Origin: an uncultured Clostridia bacterium | GTDB taxonomy: Bacteria; Bacillota; Clostridia; Oscillospirales; Ruminococcaceae | Assembly (NCBI GenBank): GCA_947589355.1 | Contig: CANPZC010000005.1 | Span: 1-64,000, forward strand | Length of the DNA stretch: 64,000 nt | Direction of reading: 5' to 3' | In this document: positions 17,301-26,183 of the stretch, in pieces | How positions within the stretch are numbered: the first letter of the stretch is position 1 | Layout: each line of letters starts with the position of its first letter | Made by a program: the position numbers and the translations under genes | Notes under the pieces: model-generated | Database searches by the model: none | Told to the model about the DNA's origin: nothing | The model's input: the letters and a program-made list of their open reading frames with translations, nothing else

Positions 17301-17439
17301 ATAAATCTTGCTTCTTGCCTCTTGTAAATCGCAGGTATGAAAAACTGCCGAAAAGCCTTAAAAACCGCTTCTTACTTCTAACTTCTTATCTCTTACTTCT
17401 AATAAGTATAACATATTTTCACTTTCTTTTCAATAGCAA

Positions 17440-17480
17440 ACAGCAAAAAAGCAAAGGACGGCGAAAAATTTCCGCCGCCC
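17440..17480 (-). terminator. Terminator of the htrA-like gene
   Basis: On the minus strand GGGCGGCG and CGCCGTCC pair (8 bp, one G-U), followed by TTTGCTTTTTT. It lies about 60 bp past the protease stop. The 140 bp between here and repeat B hold nothing else recognisable. Confidence 0.8.
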
Positions 17481-17541
17481 AATGCTGTTTGGAGTTTACA
17501 TGAAAATGATCTGGCATTATCAAATCATTGAAGAAAGCTTA

Positions 17542-18960
17542 TCAATAACCGAAGTTGAAAAACGGGTTATAGCCGAAGTTTCCAAAATCATCGTCAAAGT
17601 TGTTGTTATTGTTCTGTGTATTGTCTTTGTCCTTATCAATAGCCGAGGTATCTTCGGCAAGCGTTACTTTAAGGTCTATTATCTCTTTGTCACGGTATAC
17701 CGATATCGTTATAGTATCGCCAGCTTTGTATTTTGCCTTTATTTCGTTGAACTCATCAATGCTGTTTACAAGCTGTGACTCTATGCCTATAACTATGTCG
17801 CCGACCTTAACGCCTGCTTTTTCGGCAGGACCGTCTTCTGTTACGGCTGCAACATAAAATCCCTGAGGAACATCATAATACTGCGCATATACCTCTGAAA
17901 TATCCTCGCCCGAAATGCCTATCACAGGTCTGCCCTTAACATAGCCGTACTCTATAAGGTCTGAAATTATCGGCAGAGCCTCGTCTATAGGTATCGCAAA
18001 TCCGAGACCGTCGGCATAATAGCTGGCAATTTTTGCAGATGTTATGCCTATTATCTGACCATAGCTGTTTATCAGCGGGCCGCCCGAGTTGCCGTTGTTT
18101 ATAGATGCGTCCGTCTGTATAAGGTTCATCTTGCGTTCCTCAATGGTAAGAGTTCTGTTCAGCGCGGAGATTATGCCCGCGGTAACAGTACCCGAAAGCT
18201 CGCTGCCCATAGGGTTGCCTATGGCAATTGCAAGCTCGCCCACGATAAGGTCGGAAGATTTGCCGAATTCCACAGCCGTCAGACCGTCTTTGTCTATTTT
18301 CAGCACCGCAATATCAGTCTGCTCGTCGCCGCCGATAAGCTCTGCATCGTATTCCTCGTCGTCATCTGATACCGAGAAAGCAACGGTTATCTTCTGCGCG
18401 CCGTCTATAACGTGGTAATTAGTAACGATATAGCCGTCCTGTGAAATAACGAATCCCGTGCCGTATGAAGTGCCGCCGCTTAAAAGCGATGTTACACCCA
18501 CTACCGACGGAGAAACTTTTTCAACTATCTCGGGAACCGGCAGTGCATCATCAAGCGCGGCAAGCTGCTCTAAGCTGGGAACTTCTCTGCGCGGTCTTTC
18601 TTCTTCCTTGCTCGCATTATCGGCAGGGGCATCGGCATCTACAGCAGAGGTGTCATCGGCTGCCGAGCTGCTGTTTTCAACAAGGCTGTCGCTCAGTCTG
18701 CCGCCGGTTATGAACTTATAGCCAAAAATCGAGCCTACGGAAATTACAGCCGCCAGAGCAACTGCTCCCACTGCCATTGCGGCTTTTTTGGCAGCGCCGC
18801 CTTTTTTCTTTTTGCCGCCGTCATTGTTGCTGCCGCCGTTTTCGGGGTAGTAAGTATAGCCGCTTTGAAAGCCGGTATACTGATACTGCTCGGGCATTCC
18901 GGGCTGCTGAAAGCCGTTTTGCATATTGTTGTTATTTTCGTTAAAGTTATTAAGATCCAT
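17542..18960 (-). CDS. HtrA/DegP-like serine protease with PDZ domain
   Basis: Membrane-anchored trypsin-like quality-control protease. A Gln/Asn/Gly-rich cytoplasmic N-terminus (about 50 residues) is followed by one membrane helix (about 56-85), an acidic linker, the protease domain and one PDZ domain (about 345-440). The triad is visible: His in TNYHVIDG, Asp in EQTDIAVLKI and Ser in NGNSGGPL. The tail is Asn/Asp/Phe-rich and unusual. The start has AGAGG about 8 bp upstream. A TATAAT box lies 50-60 bp upstream on the minus strand but lacks a clear -35 box. Confidence 0.93.
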   Translation of the reverse strand: MDLNNFNENNNNMQNGFQQPGMPEQYQYTGFQSGYTYYPENGGSNNDGGKKKKGGAAKKAAMAVGAVALAAVISVGSIFGYKFITGGRLSDSLVENSSSAADDTSAVDADAPADNASKEEERPRREVPSLEQLAALDDALPVPEIVEKVSPSVVGVTSLLSGGTSYGTGFVISQDGYIVTNYHVIDGAQKITVAFSVSDDDEEYDAELIGGDEQTDIAVLKIDKDGLTAVEFGKSSDLIVGELAIAIGNPMGSELSGTVTAGIISALNRTLTIEERKMNLIQTDASINNGNSGGPLINSYGQIIGITSAKIASYYADGLGFAIPIDEALPIISDLIEYGYVKGRPVIGISGEDISEVYAQYYDVPQGFYVAAVTEDGPAEKAGVKVGDIVIGIESQLVNSIDEFNEIKAKYKAGDTITISVYRDKEIIDLKVTLAEDTSAIDKDKDNTQNNNNNFDDDFGNFGYNPFFNFGY

Positions 18961-19133
18961 ATATATTACCTCTTTTCAAAGATCTTTTGCATCTTGTTTT
19001 CCTTTTGTGATTATATGATACCCCCCTAATGTGATAGTTTTATGATAACTGCGAGAATATTTTGTGCAAACTCAGTGAAAACTGTGTGCTGCCCTGTTGA
19101 CTTTGAGATAAAAGAGTATTATAATTATTAAAG

Positions 19134-19167
19134 AAAAATGCTCCTCCGCGCAAAGCGAAAGAGCATT
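19134..19167 (-). terminator. Terminator of acpP
   Basis: On the minus strand AATGCTC pairs with GAGCATT across a GC-rich loop, followed by a short T run. It lies 16 bp after the acpP stop. Confidence 0.65.
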
Positions 19168-19182
19168 ACAATGCAGCTGATA

Positions 19183-19413
19183 TCATTCGGCTGACTTTTC
19201 TTCGATATATCTGACTATATCTCCGACAGTTTTCAGGCTCTCAGCCTCCTCGTCGGGTATCTTCACGTCAAACTCGTCTTCAAAAGCAAGCAAAAGCTCT
19301 ACAAGCTCCAGAGAGTCTGCATCAAGATCGTCCGTCAGAGAGGTCTCGTAAGTAATATCGTCCTCGTCAACGTCAAACTGTTCCAGAATTATCTTTTTTA
19401 CGGTATCAAACAT
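19183..19413 (-). CDS. acpP: Acyl carrier protein (fatty-acid type)
   Basis: A 76-residue acidic four-helix protein. The DADSLELVEL motif carries the Ser that receives 4'-phosphopantetheine. It shuttles acyl chains in fatty-acid synthesis. The track begins at a GTG at 19422, but GGGTGA lies 5 bp before the ATG at 19413, and that start gives the usual ACP length. It is transcribed alone from its own promoter, away from any fab genes in this window. A second, different carrier protein lies at 57.8 kb. Confidence 0.93.
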   Translation of the reverse strand: MFDTVKKIILEQFDVDEDDITYETSLTDDLDADSLELVELLLAFEDEFDVKIPDEEAESLKTVGDIVRYIEEKSAE

Positions 19414-19476
19414 AATAGTCACCCGCCCTTATCTTTTTGTTCGGTATCGTGTTCGCTGTGAACATCTCCTATAGTT

Positions 19477-19505
19477 AGTATATATGCATTTAAACGCTTC
19501 GTCAA
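19477..19505 (-). promoter_or_regulatory. Promoter of acpP
   Basis: TTGACG, 17 bp, TATACT on the minus strand, about 63 bp before the acpP start. Confidence 0.82.
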
Positions 19506-19628
19506 TACTTTTTTTAAAATTTGGCATATTCAATAATATGATACGCGATAATTTGTTACAACAGTATATTTTTATGAATACAATGAAAGCGCGGAAACAC
19601 CGCCTTTCTGTAATAAGGAGAGATACAT

Positions 19629-20456
19629 ATGAAATTTACACCAAACGGCTGCGACCACCTGCTTTTAGGCAGAAGTCTGGCGCACACACTTTCACCGCAG
19701 ATACACGCCCAGCTTTTTGAAATTACGGGCAAAAAAGGCTCTTACGGCATATGCGAATGTGAACCGCAGGAGCTTGGCGATGTATACAAAACGCTTCGCA
19801 CGCTTGTGGGGTACAATGTTACTATCCCCTATAAGTGCGATATAATACCTTTTCTTGACGGTCTTGACGAAACTGCGCAGGTGTGCGGCGCGGTAAACTG
19901 CGTTGCCAACACCGAAAAAGGCGCGATAGGCTACAACACCGACATAACGGGATTTGAATACGCTTTGAAAGCTAACGGGCTCTCGCTTAGCGGAAAGGTG
20001 CTGCTTTTAGGCTTCGGCGGCGCAGGAAAGATGATGGCTGCCGCGGCTCTGAGAGCTGGCGCACAGCTCACCGTCGCAGACCTTACCGTTCCCGATATAA
20101 ACGAACTTTGCCTGCGGCTTTACAAGAGCGCACAAGCTTGCACTATAGACAGCATAAAAGGCGAATACGACCTTTGCATAAACGCTACACCTGTGGGTAT
20201 GTACCCCAAAGTAAAAGGCTGCCCGATAACCGATGAAGTTATAGACAAATGCGGCTCGTTCTTTGATGCTATATATAACCCCGAAAAGACGGTGCTTATA
20301 CAAAAGGCTGAGGCACAGGGCAAAAAGTGTGCAAGCGGAATGGAAATGCTCGTGGTGCAGGCGGCGCAGTCACACACGCTGTGGTACGGCGCAAAGTTTA
20401 CCGATGAGCAGATAGCGCGCGTTACAAAAAGGACAAGGGAGATACTGAATGGATAA
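19629..20456 (+). CDS. aroE: Shikimate dehydrogenase
   Basis: NADPH-dependent reduction of 3-dehydroshikimate to shikimate in aromatic amino acid synthesis. The N-terminal substrate domain has LLGRSLAHTLSPQIH (the SxS shikimate site) and NVTIPYK with the catalytic Lys. The nucleotide domain has GFGGAGKMMAAAAL. The 275-residue length is normal. AAGGAGAG lies 7 bp before the ATG. The 3' end overlaps aroK by 8 bp. Confidence 0.96.
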   Translation: MKFTPNGCDHLLLGRSLAHTLSPQIHAQLFEITGKKGSYGICECEPQELGDVYKTLRTLVGYNVTIPYKCDIIPFLDGLDETAQVCGAVNCVANTEKGAIGYNTDITGFEYALKANGLSLSGKVLLLGFGGAGKMMAAAALRAGAQLTVADLTVPDINELCLRLYKSAQACTIDSIKGEYDLCINATPVGMYPKVKGCPITDEVIDKCGSFFDAIYNPEKTVLIQKAEAQGKKCASGMEMLVVQAAQSHTLWYGAKFTDEQIARVTKRTREILNG

Positions 20457-20943
20457 GACTATATTTCTCTGCGGCTTTATGGGCTGCGGCAAAACTACCG
20501 TGGGCAAAATACTTGCAGAAAAATCGGGGCGTAGCTTTTTTGACCTTGACGACCTTATCGTTGAGAGCGAGGGACGCACAATACCCGAAATATTCGCCCA
20601 AAACGGTGAGGAATACTTTCGCGCCGTTGAAAGCAGGCTGATCACCGAACTGGGCGGCAATACCGTTGTTGCGCTGGGCGGCGGCGCGGTTCTGAGAAAA
20701 GAAAACACCGCGGCGGCTAAGCGCAGCGGCGTTATAGTATTTATAGATACTGATTTTGATACTTGTTACTCACGCATTTGCGGCGACAGCAACCGACCGC
20801 TTGCCTCAAATGCCGACCGCGCCGAGCTGCTGGAGCGTTTTGAGAGCCGCTACCCTATATACAACGCGGCAGGCGATATTATAGTAAGCGGCGACGGCAC
20901 GCCCGAAGATATCGCTGACAAAATACTTGCCTCTATTGGCTGA
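20449..20943 (+). CDS. aroK: Shikimate kinase
   Basis: ATP-dependent phosphorylation of shikimate, the step after AroE. GFMGCGKTTVGK is the Walker A loop, FFDLDDLI carries the metal- and substrate-binding Asp pair, and ALGGGAVLR is the shikimate-binding glycine motif. The 164-residue length is normal. It is translationally coupled to aroE by an 8-bp overlap. It converges on the YkgJ-like gene with an 11-bp tail overlap, so no separate terminator fits between them. Confidence 0.96.
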   Translation: MDKTIFLCGFMGCGKTTVGKILAEKSGRSFFDLDDLIVESEGRTIPEIFAQNGEEYFRAVESRLITELGGNTVVALGGGAVLRKENTAAAKRSGVIVFIDTDFDTCYSRICGDSNRPLASNADRAELLERFESRYPIYNAAGDIIVSGDGTPEDIADKILASIG

Positions 20944-21430
20944 CACCCTCGATAACGAATATCACATACCCCGCTTCGTATTTCTTTACGATGTCGGGGT
21001 TTTTGTCTGCCTCTTCAAAAATTCTCTTTGACAGCTGCTTTGCAACATTTGCTATATCTTTCACTGCCCTTGTCTGCAAAACAGGGCATACCGGTGAGAG
21101 CGCTATAACTCTTTTGCCGTCCAGCTGCATTACTCGCAGCGGCCAAATGCTGCACTCAAACGGCTTTTTATCGCCAAGCACGCAGCCTTTGTTTTTATCC
21201 AGAAGATTGCAGCAATAAAGCTCCTCGCCGCCTATCATGGCTTTTGGCATTTTAAGTATCCGCTTGCCGTTTTCAAGATACTCAAACTGCGTATCTTCAA
21301 GCTCTTTTGCAAGTTCGTCCGTCATAACGGGCGCTTCCCAAAGGTCTGTATCATCAAAGCAGCAGCATATTCTGCATTTTGCACATTCTTCTTTTGATAA
21401 TATATCGCTGAGCATATATGTACGGCGCAC
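20933..21430 (-). CDS. YkgJ-family cysteine cluster protein
   Basis: A 165-residue cytoplasmic protein of the YkgJ/UPF0153 type. It has CAKCRICCCF near residue 17 plus further cysteines (YCCN, GCVLG, ECSIWPLR, SPVCPV) that probably bind zinc or an Fe-S cluster. The biochemical role of the family is not established. The start is uncertain: the track GTG at 21430 lies 18 bp after an AGGAGGG site and the next ATG (21415) is further still. A TATAAT box is present just upstream at 21462-21467 on the minus strand. Confidence 0.75.
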   Translation of the reverse strand: MRRTYMLSDILSKEECAKCRICCCFDDTDLWEAPVMTDELAKELEDTQFEYLENGKRILKMPKAMIGGEELYCCNLLDKNKGCVLGDKKPFECSIWPLRVMQLDGKRVIALSPVCPVLQTRAVKDIANVAKQLSKRIFEEADKNPDIVKKYEAGYVIFVIEGVSQ

Positions 21431-21462
21431 GCTAAAGGCAGCGCCATTCCCTCCTAATACTA

Positions 21463-21906
21463 TTATACTATAGTAGACAGCCAGTAAATAAGCCCGTAGA
21501 CCACCGATGCAAGCGTACCGTAAAGTATTACAGGCCCGCTTATTATGAATATCTTCGCGCCAAGGCCCAGAACAAAGCCCTCAGCTTTAAATTCCACCGC
21601 CGGCGCTACCACCGAATTTGCAAAGCCCGTTATCGGCACAAGCGTTCCTGCGCCTGCGTGTTTGGCAAGCTTGCTGTAAAGCCCCAGCCCTGTAAGCAGC
21701 GCCGATATGAACACCAGCGTTACCGATGCCGCCGCCGCGCTGAGTTTTTCATCAAGCCCCAAGCTGCCATAAAGCGTTATCAGGTATTCGCCGAGCATAC
21801 ATATCAAACCGCCTATCACAAAGGCTTTCGGCACGTTTATATACGCCTTTGAACCCTCGCTTGCCTCTTTATACATCTCGTTATACTGCGATCTGCTAAG
21901 CTGCAT
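21463..21906 (-). CDS. spoVAC: Stage V sporulation protein AC
   Basis: Spore inner-membrane channel component for dipicolinic acid uptake and release. The 147-residue protein has four or five hydrophobic segments. It carries the SpoVAC signature GAGTLVPITGFANSVVAPAVEFK and then GFVLGLGAKIFIISGPV. GAGGAG lies 8 bp before the ATG. In Clostridia spoVAC is normally followed by spoVAD and spoVAE; here it stands alone. The gene next downstream is a YkgJ-like protein. Confidence 0.9.
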   Translation of the reverse strand: MQLSRSQYNEMYKEASEGSKAYINVPKAFVIGGLICMLGEYLITLYGSLGLDEKLSAAAASVTLVFISALLTGLGLYSKLAKHAGAGTLVPITGFANSVVAPAVEFKAEGFVLGLGAKIFIISGPVILYGTLASVVYGLIYWLSTIV

Positions 21907-21959
21907 AATATCTCTCCTCTAAAATAGTTTCAAAGATATTATGCCGATATGGCGGCGGT

Positions 21960-23741
21960 TTATTCAGCTTCGTCACTTTCGCTGTCGGTATTTTCTTTAT
22001 CTTCTTTTTCCTTGTCTTCCTTATCTTTTTGCGCCTGAGCGGCATCTGCCTTTTCTATTTCTTCCGCGAGTTTATCAAAGTCGGGCAGCTCATCGCGGCA
22101 TATAACTATATTGTTTGAATAAAGCTCTATCATCTTGTCGGCAGGTATAACTTCCTGCGAATAATTGCCATATTCGTCTATAACATAGCTGCCGCCCCAT
22201 ATGCCGAAGCAGCACCACAGCGTTTTTTCGTCCGCAAGCATCTGAACGTCGGGCGCATTCCCACACTCACTTAAAGCAAGCATTTTATTTGCAGAGATCC
22301 TATGCAGCGACAAAAACGCGCTAAGTTGGCTTGCACCGCCGTCGTCATAAATATCAGCCGAGATAATATCACAGTATTTGTCACCAACATACCAGTCGGG
22401 GTGCTGACCGTTCCAGATCCATATTATGTTATTAAGCCCGTGAAGCTCTGTCATTCTTCTGTACATAAGCTTCCACAGCCACATATACGCATCTTTGTCT
22501 TTGCCCCACCAGAACCAGCCGCCGCCTGCCTCGTTAAGCGGTCTGAACAGCACGGTAACGCCGTTTTCCTGCAACAGACCAAACTGCGAAGCTATGGTGT
22601 CTATGTCTTTGACTATTGCAAGGCACTGCGGTGTTATGCCGCCCTCGCTGCACATAACTTCCAGATCGCTTATAGGTATCTTAGCTATGTCAAGTTCTGT
22701 AACAGCCTGCGTTATGTCAAAGTCGGTAGTCATTTCTTCGGGTACGTCAGCCGCGCCTTTTGAATAGTAACCGCCGCTGCCCATAGGGTCTGCCCAGTGC
22801 CACACATAGCCGACCAGACCGCCGTTTTCAGCCCATTCTATGGCGTTTTCAACATCATCGGCATACGAATCGCTTTCGGTATACTGATTAAGATCGCCAA
22901 ACCTTATAGCAGGGTAATGACCGGTAAGCTTGTAAATGGCATCGGTCTCGGCAGTGGTGCTTACCGTATCATACTGACCGCTGAGCATATTCTTTCCATA
23001 GCACTGCGCAAGATAATTATACACGGCTCTTGTTTTTGCTGTAGCTTTTTTGTTTGAAAGCTGCGGCATCTCTTTATAGGTAAGATCCATTTTCGCAACG
23101 GTATCGCTGGCAGTTAACATAATGTAATCAAGCCCGACCTCGCTGTCATCAACAAGTATTCCTATGGTGCTAACGCCTGCTTCAAGGCGTATATTGTCAA
23201 AACCTATAGCCTCAAATTTGCCGCTGCCGTCGGTAGTGAAAGAACTGTACTCGCTGCCGTTTATCCAGAAAGATATATCGCTTTTCTGCTTTTCGGGCGA
23301 ATTTACCACAAGCACTATATTATAATACTGCGTTGAGGGTATCTCAGCATCATAAGACCAGCCCTCGCTTAAACCTATAAGATACTTTCCGCCGCTTGCG
23401 TTTGCATCTTCCCTCTCCGCGATATTCTCGGAGTACAGCCCCTCCTGCGCTTCGATATTCTGCGAAAACTCTACATATTCCAAAGTGCCGGCTTCTATCA
23501 CCTTTTCGGCAGATGTGGTTATCTGCTCGGGCTTTTCTTCCACGGGCGCGCTTGTAACAGGCTTGCTTTCCTGCGCGGTAGTGGCAGTGCCGCCCACATC
23601 TTCCTGCTTACTGTCAGCAGATGAAGAACTGCTGTCTTTGCCGCCGCACGAAACAAGCGATGCGCCTATCACTGCAGCCGCAAATATACTAAGTATCTTT
23701 TTAATACCTACAAAACGTATGCTTTCTGTTTTTATACGCAT
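21960..23741 (-). CDS. GH26 beta-mannanase-like lipoprotein with N-terminal carbohydrate-binding domain
   Basis: Surface lipoprotein with signal peptide and lipobox ASLVSC. A Thr/Ser/Glu-rich linker precedes a beta-sandwich of about 130 residues resembling a CBM35-type module. The GH26 barrel has the acid/base Glu in FRPLNEAGGGWFWWG and the nucleophile Glu in MLALSECGNAPD. The C-terminus is a charged Lys/Glu/Asp tail. GAGGAG lies 9 bp before the ATG at 23741; the track start is an upstream TTG. It probably cleaves beta-mannan or a related beta-glycan and is co-transcribed with the GH95 gene 32 bp upstream. Confidence 0.9.
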   Translation of the reverse strand: MRIKTESIRFVGIKKILSIFAAAVIGASLVSCGGKDSSSSSADSKQEDVGGTATTAQESKPVTSAPVEEKPEQITTSAEKVIEAGTLEYVEFSQNIEAQEGLYSENIAEREDANASGGKYLIGLSEGWSYDAEIPSTQYYNIVLVVNSPEKQKSDISFWINGSEYSSFTTDGSGKFEAIGFDNIRLEAGVSTIGILVDDSEVGLDYIMLTASDTVAKMDLTYKEMPQLSNKKATAKTRAVYNYLAQCYGKNMLSGQYDTVSTTAETDAIYKLTGHYPAIRFGDLNQYTESDSYADDVENAIEWAENGGLVGYVWHWADPMGSGGYYSKGAADVPEEMTTDFDITQAVTELDIAKIPISDLEVMCSEGGITPQCLAIVKDIDTIASQFGLLQENGVTVLFRPLNEAGGGWFWWGKDKDAYMWLWKLMYRRMTELHGLNNIIWIWNGQHPDWYVGDKYCDIISADIYDDGGASQLSAFLSLHRISANKMLALSECGNAPDVQMLADEKTLWCCFGIWGGSYVIDEYGNYSQEVIPADKMIELYSNNIVICRDELPDFDKLAEEIEKADAAQAQKDKEDKEKEDKENTDSESDEAE

Positions 23742-23773
23742 ACTCAAAAGCTCCTCTCTTTATGCCAAAAGGG

Positions 23774-26035
23774 TCATGCCCCCGTAATGATATATTCTTT
23801 GCCTTTTTTCGCTGTAAACGATGTTACTTCGCCGTCAAAAGAAGCATCTTCGGCGTTTACGTTTAACTTGCCTGTTATCTTGCATATGCCGTCATAGTCG
23901 GCGGTTATTTTCGCTTGCAAAAGTTTTCTTTTTTCCCAACTTGCGCTTACTTTATAGCCGCCTCTCGCTCGCAGACCCTCAAAACTGCCGCTCTCCCACT
24001 GCTTTGGCAGCGCAGGCAGAAGCGTTATCTCGCCGCCCGTGCTTTGCAAAAGAGCCTCAACTATGCCTGCCGCACCGCCGAAGTTTCCGTCTATCTGAAA
24101 AGGCGGGTGGCTGTCAAGCATATTTTTGTTTGTAGAGCGTGAAAGCAACGCGGTTATGTTGTCATAGACCTGCTGAGGCTGCCACAGCCTTGCCCACATA
24201 TTTATGAGCCACGCCCTGCTCCAGCCGGTATGACCGCCGCCGTATTTCAGCCTGCGCTCCAGTGTTGCTTTTGCAGCCTCTGCAAGCTTTGGCGTTTTGC
24301 GAACGGTTATCTGCTCTGACGGATACAGCGCGAACAGTTGAGATATGTGCCTGTGACCCGGTTCTGCCTCGTCGTAGTCCTCTGCCCATTCCATTATCTG
24401 TCCGTACTTGCCTATCTGCGGTCTTGGCAGTTTATCTCTGAGCGCTATAAACCTTTCCGCGCCGTCTTTGCCCAGTATCTCAGCCGCGGTAATAACAGCT
24501 GTAAAAAGGTCATATATTATCTGGCTGTCCATAGAAGGACCCATGCAAACCGAACCTTTTACGCCGTCTTTCGTGATATATGTATTTTCGGGCGAAACCG
24601 ACGGGCAGGTAACCAGCTGACCCTTGCCGTTGTCTATAAGAAAATCTTCATAAAACTGCGCCGCTTCAAGCATAGTGCCATACTTTTCATTGAGGAAATC
24701 CTTGTCAAGCGTATACCTGTAATGCTCCCACAAATGCAGGCACAGCCACGCCGCTCCCATAGGCCACTGCGTACCGGGTGTCCACAGATCCTGCGGCGCG
24801 CAATCTCCCCAGAGGTCGGTGTTGTGGTGGCACACAAAACCTTTGCAGCCATACATAAGCCGAGCCGTTTGCCTGCCCTGCGGCCGCATTTTTTCTATAA
24901 GGTCAAAAAGCGGCTCGTGAAGATCTGACAAATCGCAGCTTTCAGCGCACCAGTAATTCATTTCGGTGTTTATGTTTATCGTGAATTTGCAGCCCCACGC
25001 AGGCCACATATCCTTGTTCCATATTCCCTGCAAATTTGCAGGCAGCGTTCCTTTTCTGCTGGAAGATATAAGCAGATATCTGCCAAAGTTGAAATACATC
25101 TCCGCCAGTTTGTTGTCGGGCGCGCCCTTTATATTTTCAAGACGTTTGTCTGTCGGCAGGCTGCTTTCACCGTTGTTGCAAAGCGTAATACTGCACCTGT
25201 CAAACAGCTCTTTGTAGTCTTTTATATGTCCATCAAGAATCTCATCAAAGCCCTTTGCCGCCGCTTTTTCGCAGATCTCTATACTTGCCGCGCGGTAGCT
25301 TTCACAGCCGTGGTAATAGCTAGTTTCGCAGGCAAAATAGATAGTCGCCTCGCTTGCGCCGTCAACGCATATATTCATGCCCTTTGCATACGGTGGCACA
25401 TCGGCTTTCACCTTAATGCAGCAGGCAAAATTTATGCCGTTTAAGCCGCCCATGCCGCCGCTGTACATAAGGGTATCATCGCTTGCGGGGCGGTTTTCGT
25501 CTATGTAGTCGTCCCTGCCGTCTAAACGAAGCGAAAAAGATACAAGCGGCTGCGTGCATTTTATGTTCACCGCAATAACTCTGTCGGGGTAAGATGCTAT
25601 AACCGTACGTGTGTATCTTGCACCCGTTTTTTCGTCTGTAAACTCCGTCACTGCCACAGCGCTTGAAATATCAAGGCTTCTGCGATACTTTGTTGTTTCG
25701 CCATCAAACGGCATATCTATATACATAGAACCAAGAGTCTGGTAATGAGGCTGATTTACGGGCGTTCCGCTAAAGCACTCGGTGACTATCTTTTCCGCTT
25801 CGGGAATTTTTCCGTCAAACAAAAGGCTGCGCACCTTGTCAAGATTTTTAAGAGCCGAGGGGTTATTGCGCTCTCTCCTGCCGCCCGACCACACGGAATC
25901 TTCATTCAGCTGTATCTCCTCGCACTTTACCCTGCCGAAAACCATTCCGCCCAGTCTGCCGTTGCCCACAGGCAGAGCTTCATTCCAGTCATTTGCTTCG
26001 CTCTCATAAAAAAGCAGCTGTGAACGCTTATCCAT
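23774..26035 (-). CDS. GH95-family alpha-L-fucosidase (or alpha-L-galactosidase)
   Basis: Cytoplasmic exo-glycosidase of 753 aa without a signal peptide. The N-terminal beta-domain has the GH95 signature WNEALPVGNGRLGGMVFG, and the central (alpha/alpha)6 barrel includes NLQGIWNKD, NINTEMNYW and HHNTDLWGD. The C-terminal part includes HRHISQLFALYPSEQI and DGNFGGAAG. The ATG at 26035 is preferred over the track TTG at 26050 because the GGGGTGA site then lies 4 bp upstream. It probably removes terminal fucose or L-galactose from imported xyloglucan, mannan or mucin oligosaccharides. Confidence 0.92.
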   Translation of the reverse strand: MDKRSQLLFYESEANDWNEALPVGNGRLGGMVFGRVKCEEIQLNEDSVWSGGRRERNNPSALKNLDKVRSLLFDGKIPEAEKIVTECFSGTPVNQPHYQTLGSMYIDMPFDGETTKYRRSLDISSAVAVTEFTDEKTGARYTRTVIASYPDRVIAVNIKCTQPLVSFSLRLDGRDDYIDENRPASDDTLMYSGGMGGLNGINFACCIKVKADVPPYAKGMNICVDGASEATIYFACETSYYHGCESYRAASIEICEKAAAKGFDEILDGHIKDYKELFDRCSITLCNNGESSLPTDKRLENIKGAPDNKLAEMYFNFGRYLLISSSRKGTLPANLQGIWNKDMWPAWGCKFTININTEMNYWCAESCDLSDLHEPLFDLIEKMRPQGRQTARLMYGCKGFVCHHNTDLWGDCAPQDLWTPGTQWPMGAAWLCLHLWEHYRYTLDKDFLNEKYGTMLEAAQFYEDFLIDNGKGQLVTCPSVSPENTYITKDGVKGSVCMGPSMDSQIIYDLFTAVITAAEILGKDGAERFIALRDKLPRPQIGKYGQIMEWAEDYDEAEPGHRHISQLFALYPSEQITVRKTPKLAEAAKATLERRLKYGGGHTGWSRAWLINMWARLWQPQQVYDNITALLSRSTNKNMLDSHPPFQIDGNFGGAAGIVEALLQSTGGEITLLPALPKQWESGSFEGLRARGGYKVSASWEKRKLLQAKITADYDGICKITGKLNVNAEDASFDGEVTSFTAKKGKEYIITGA

Positions 26036-26075
26036 TGCCTCACCCCCCAAGTTCTAAAAACGCAAATATATATTT

Positions 26076-26104
26076 AGTATAGCACATTTATGCTTAAATT
26101 GCAA
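26076..26104 (-). promoter_or_regulatory. Promoter of the GH95-GH26 operon
   Basis: TTGCAA, 17 bp, TATACT on the minus strand, about 40 bp before the GH95 start. No operator was recognised. Confidence 0.75.
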
Positions 26105-26129
26105 GCCCTTAAATGCCGAAAAAAGGCGT

Positions 26130-26163
26130 GCAAAACAAAAAGCGCCTGCCAAAAGGCAGACGC
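26130..26163 (-). terminator. Terminator of the pyrB-cwlD transcript
   Basis: On the minus strand GCGTCTGCC-TTTT-GGCAGGCGC forms a 9-bp stem, followed by TTTTTGTTTTG, 20 bp after the cwlD stop. Confidence 0.9.
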
Positions 26164-26183
26164 ACAAATGTTCATTTTTGTTG

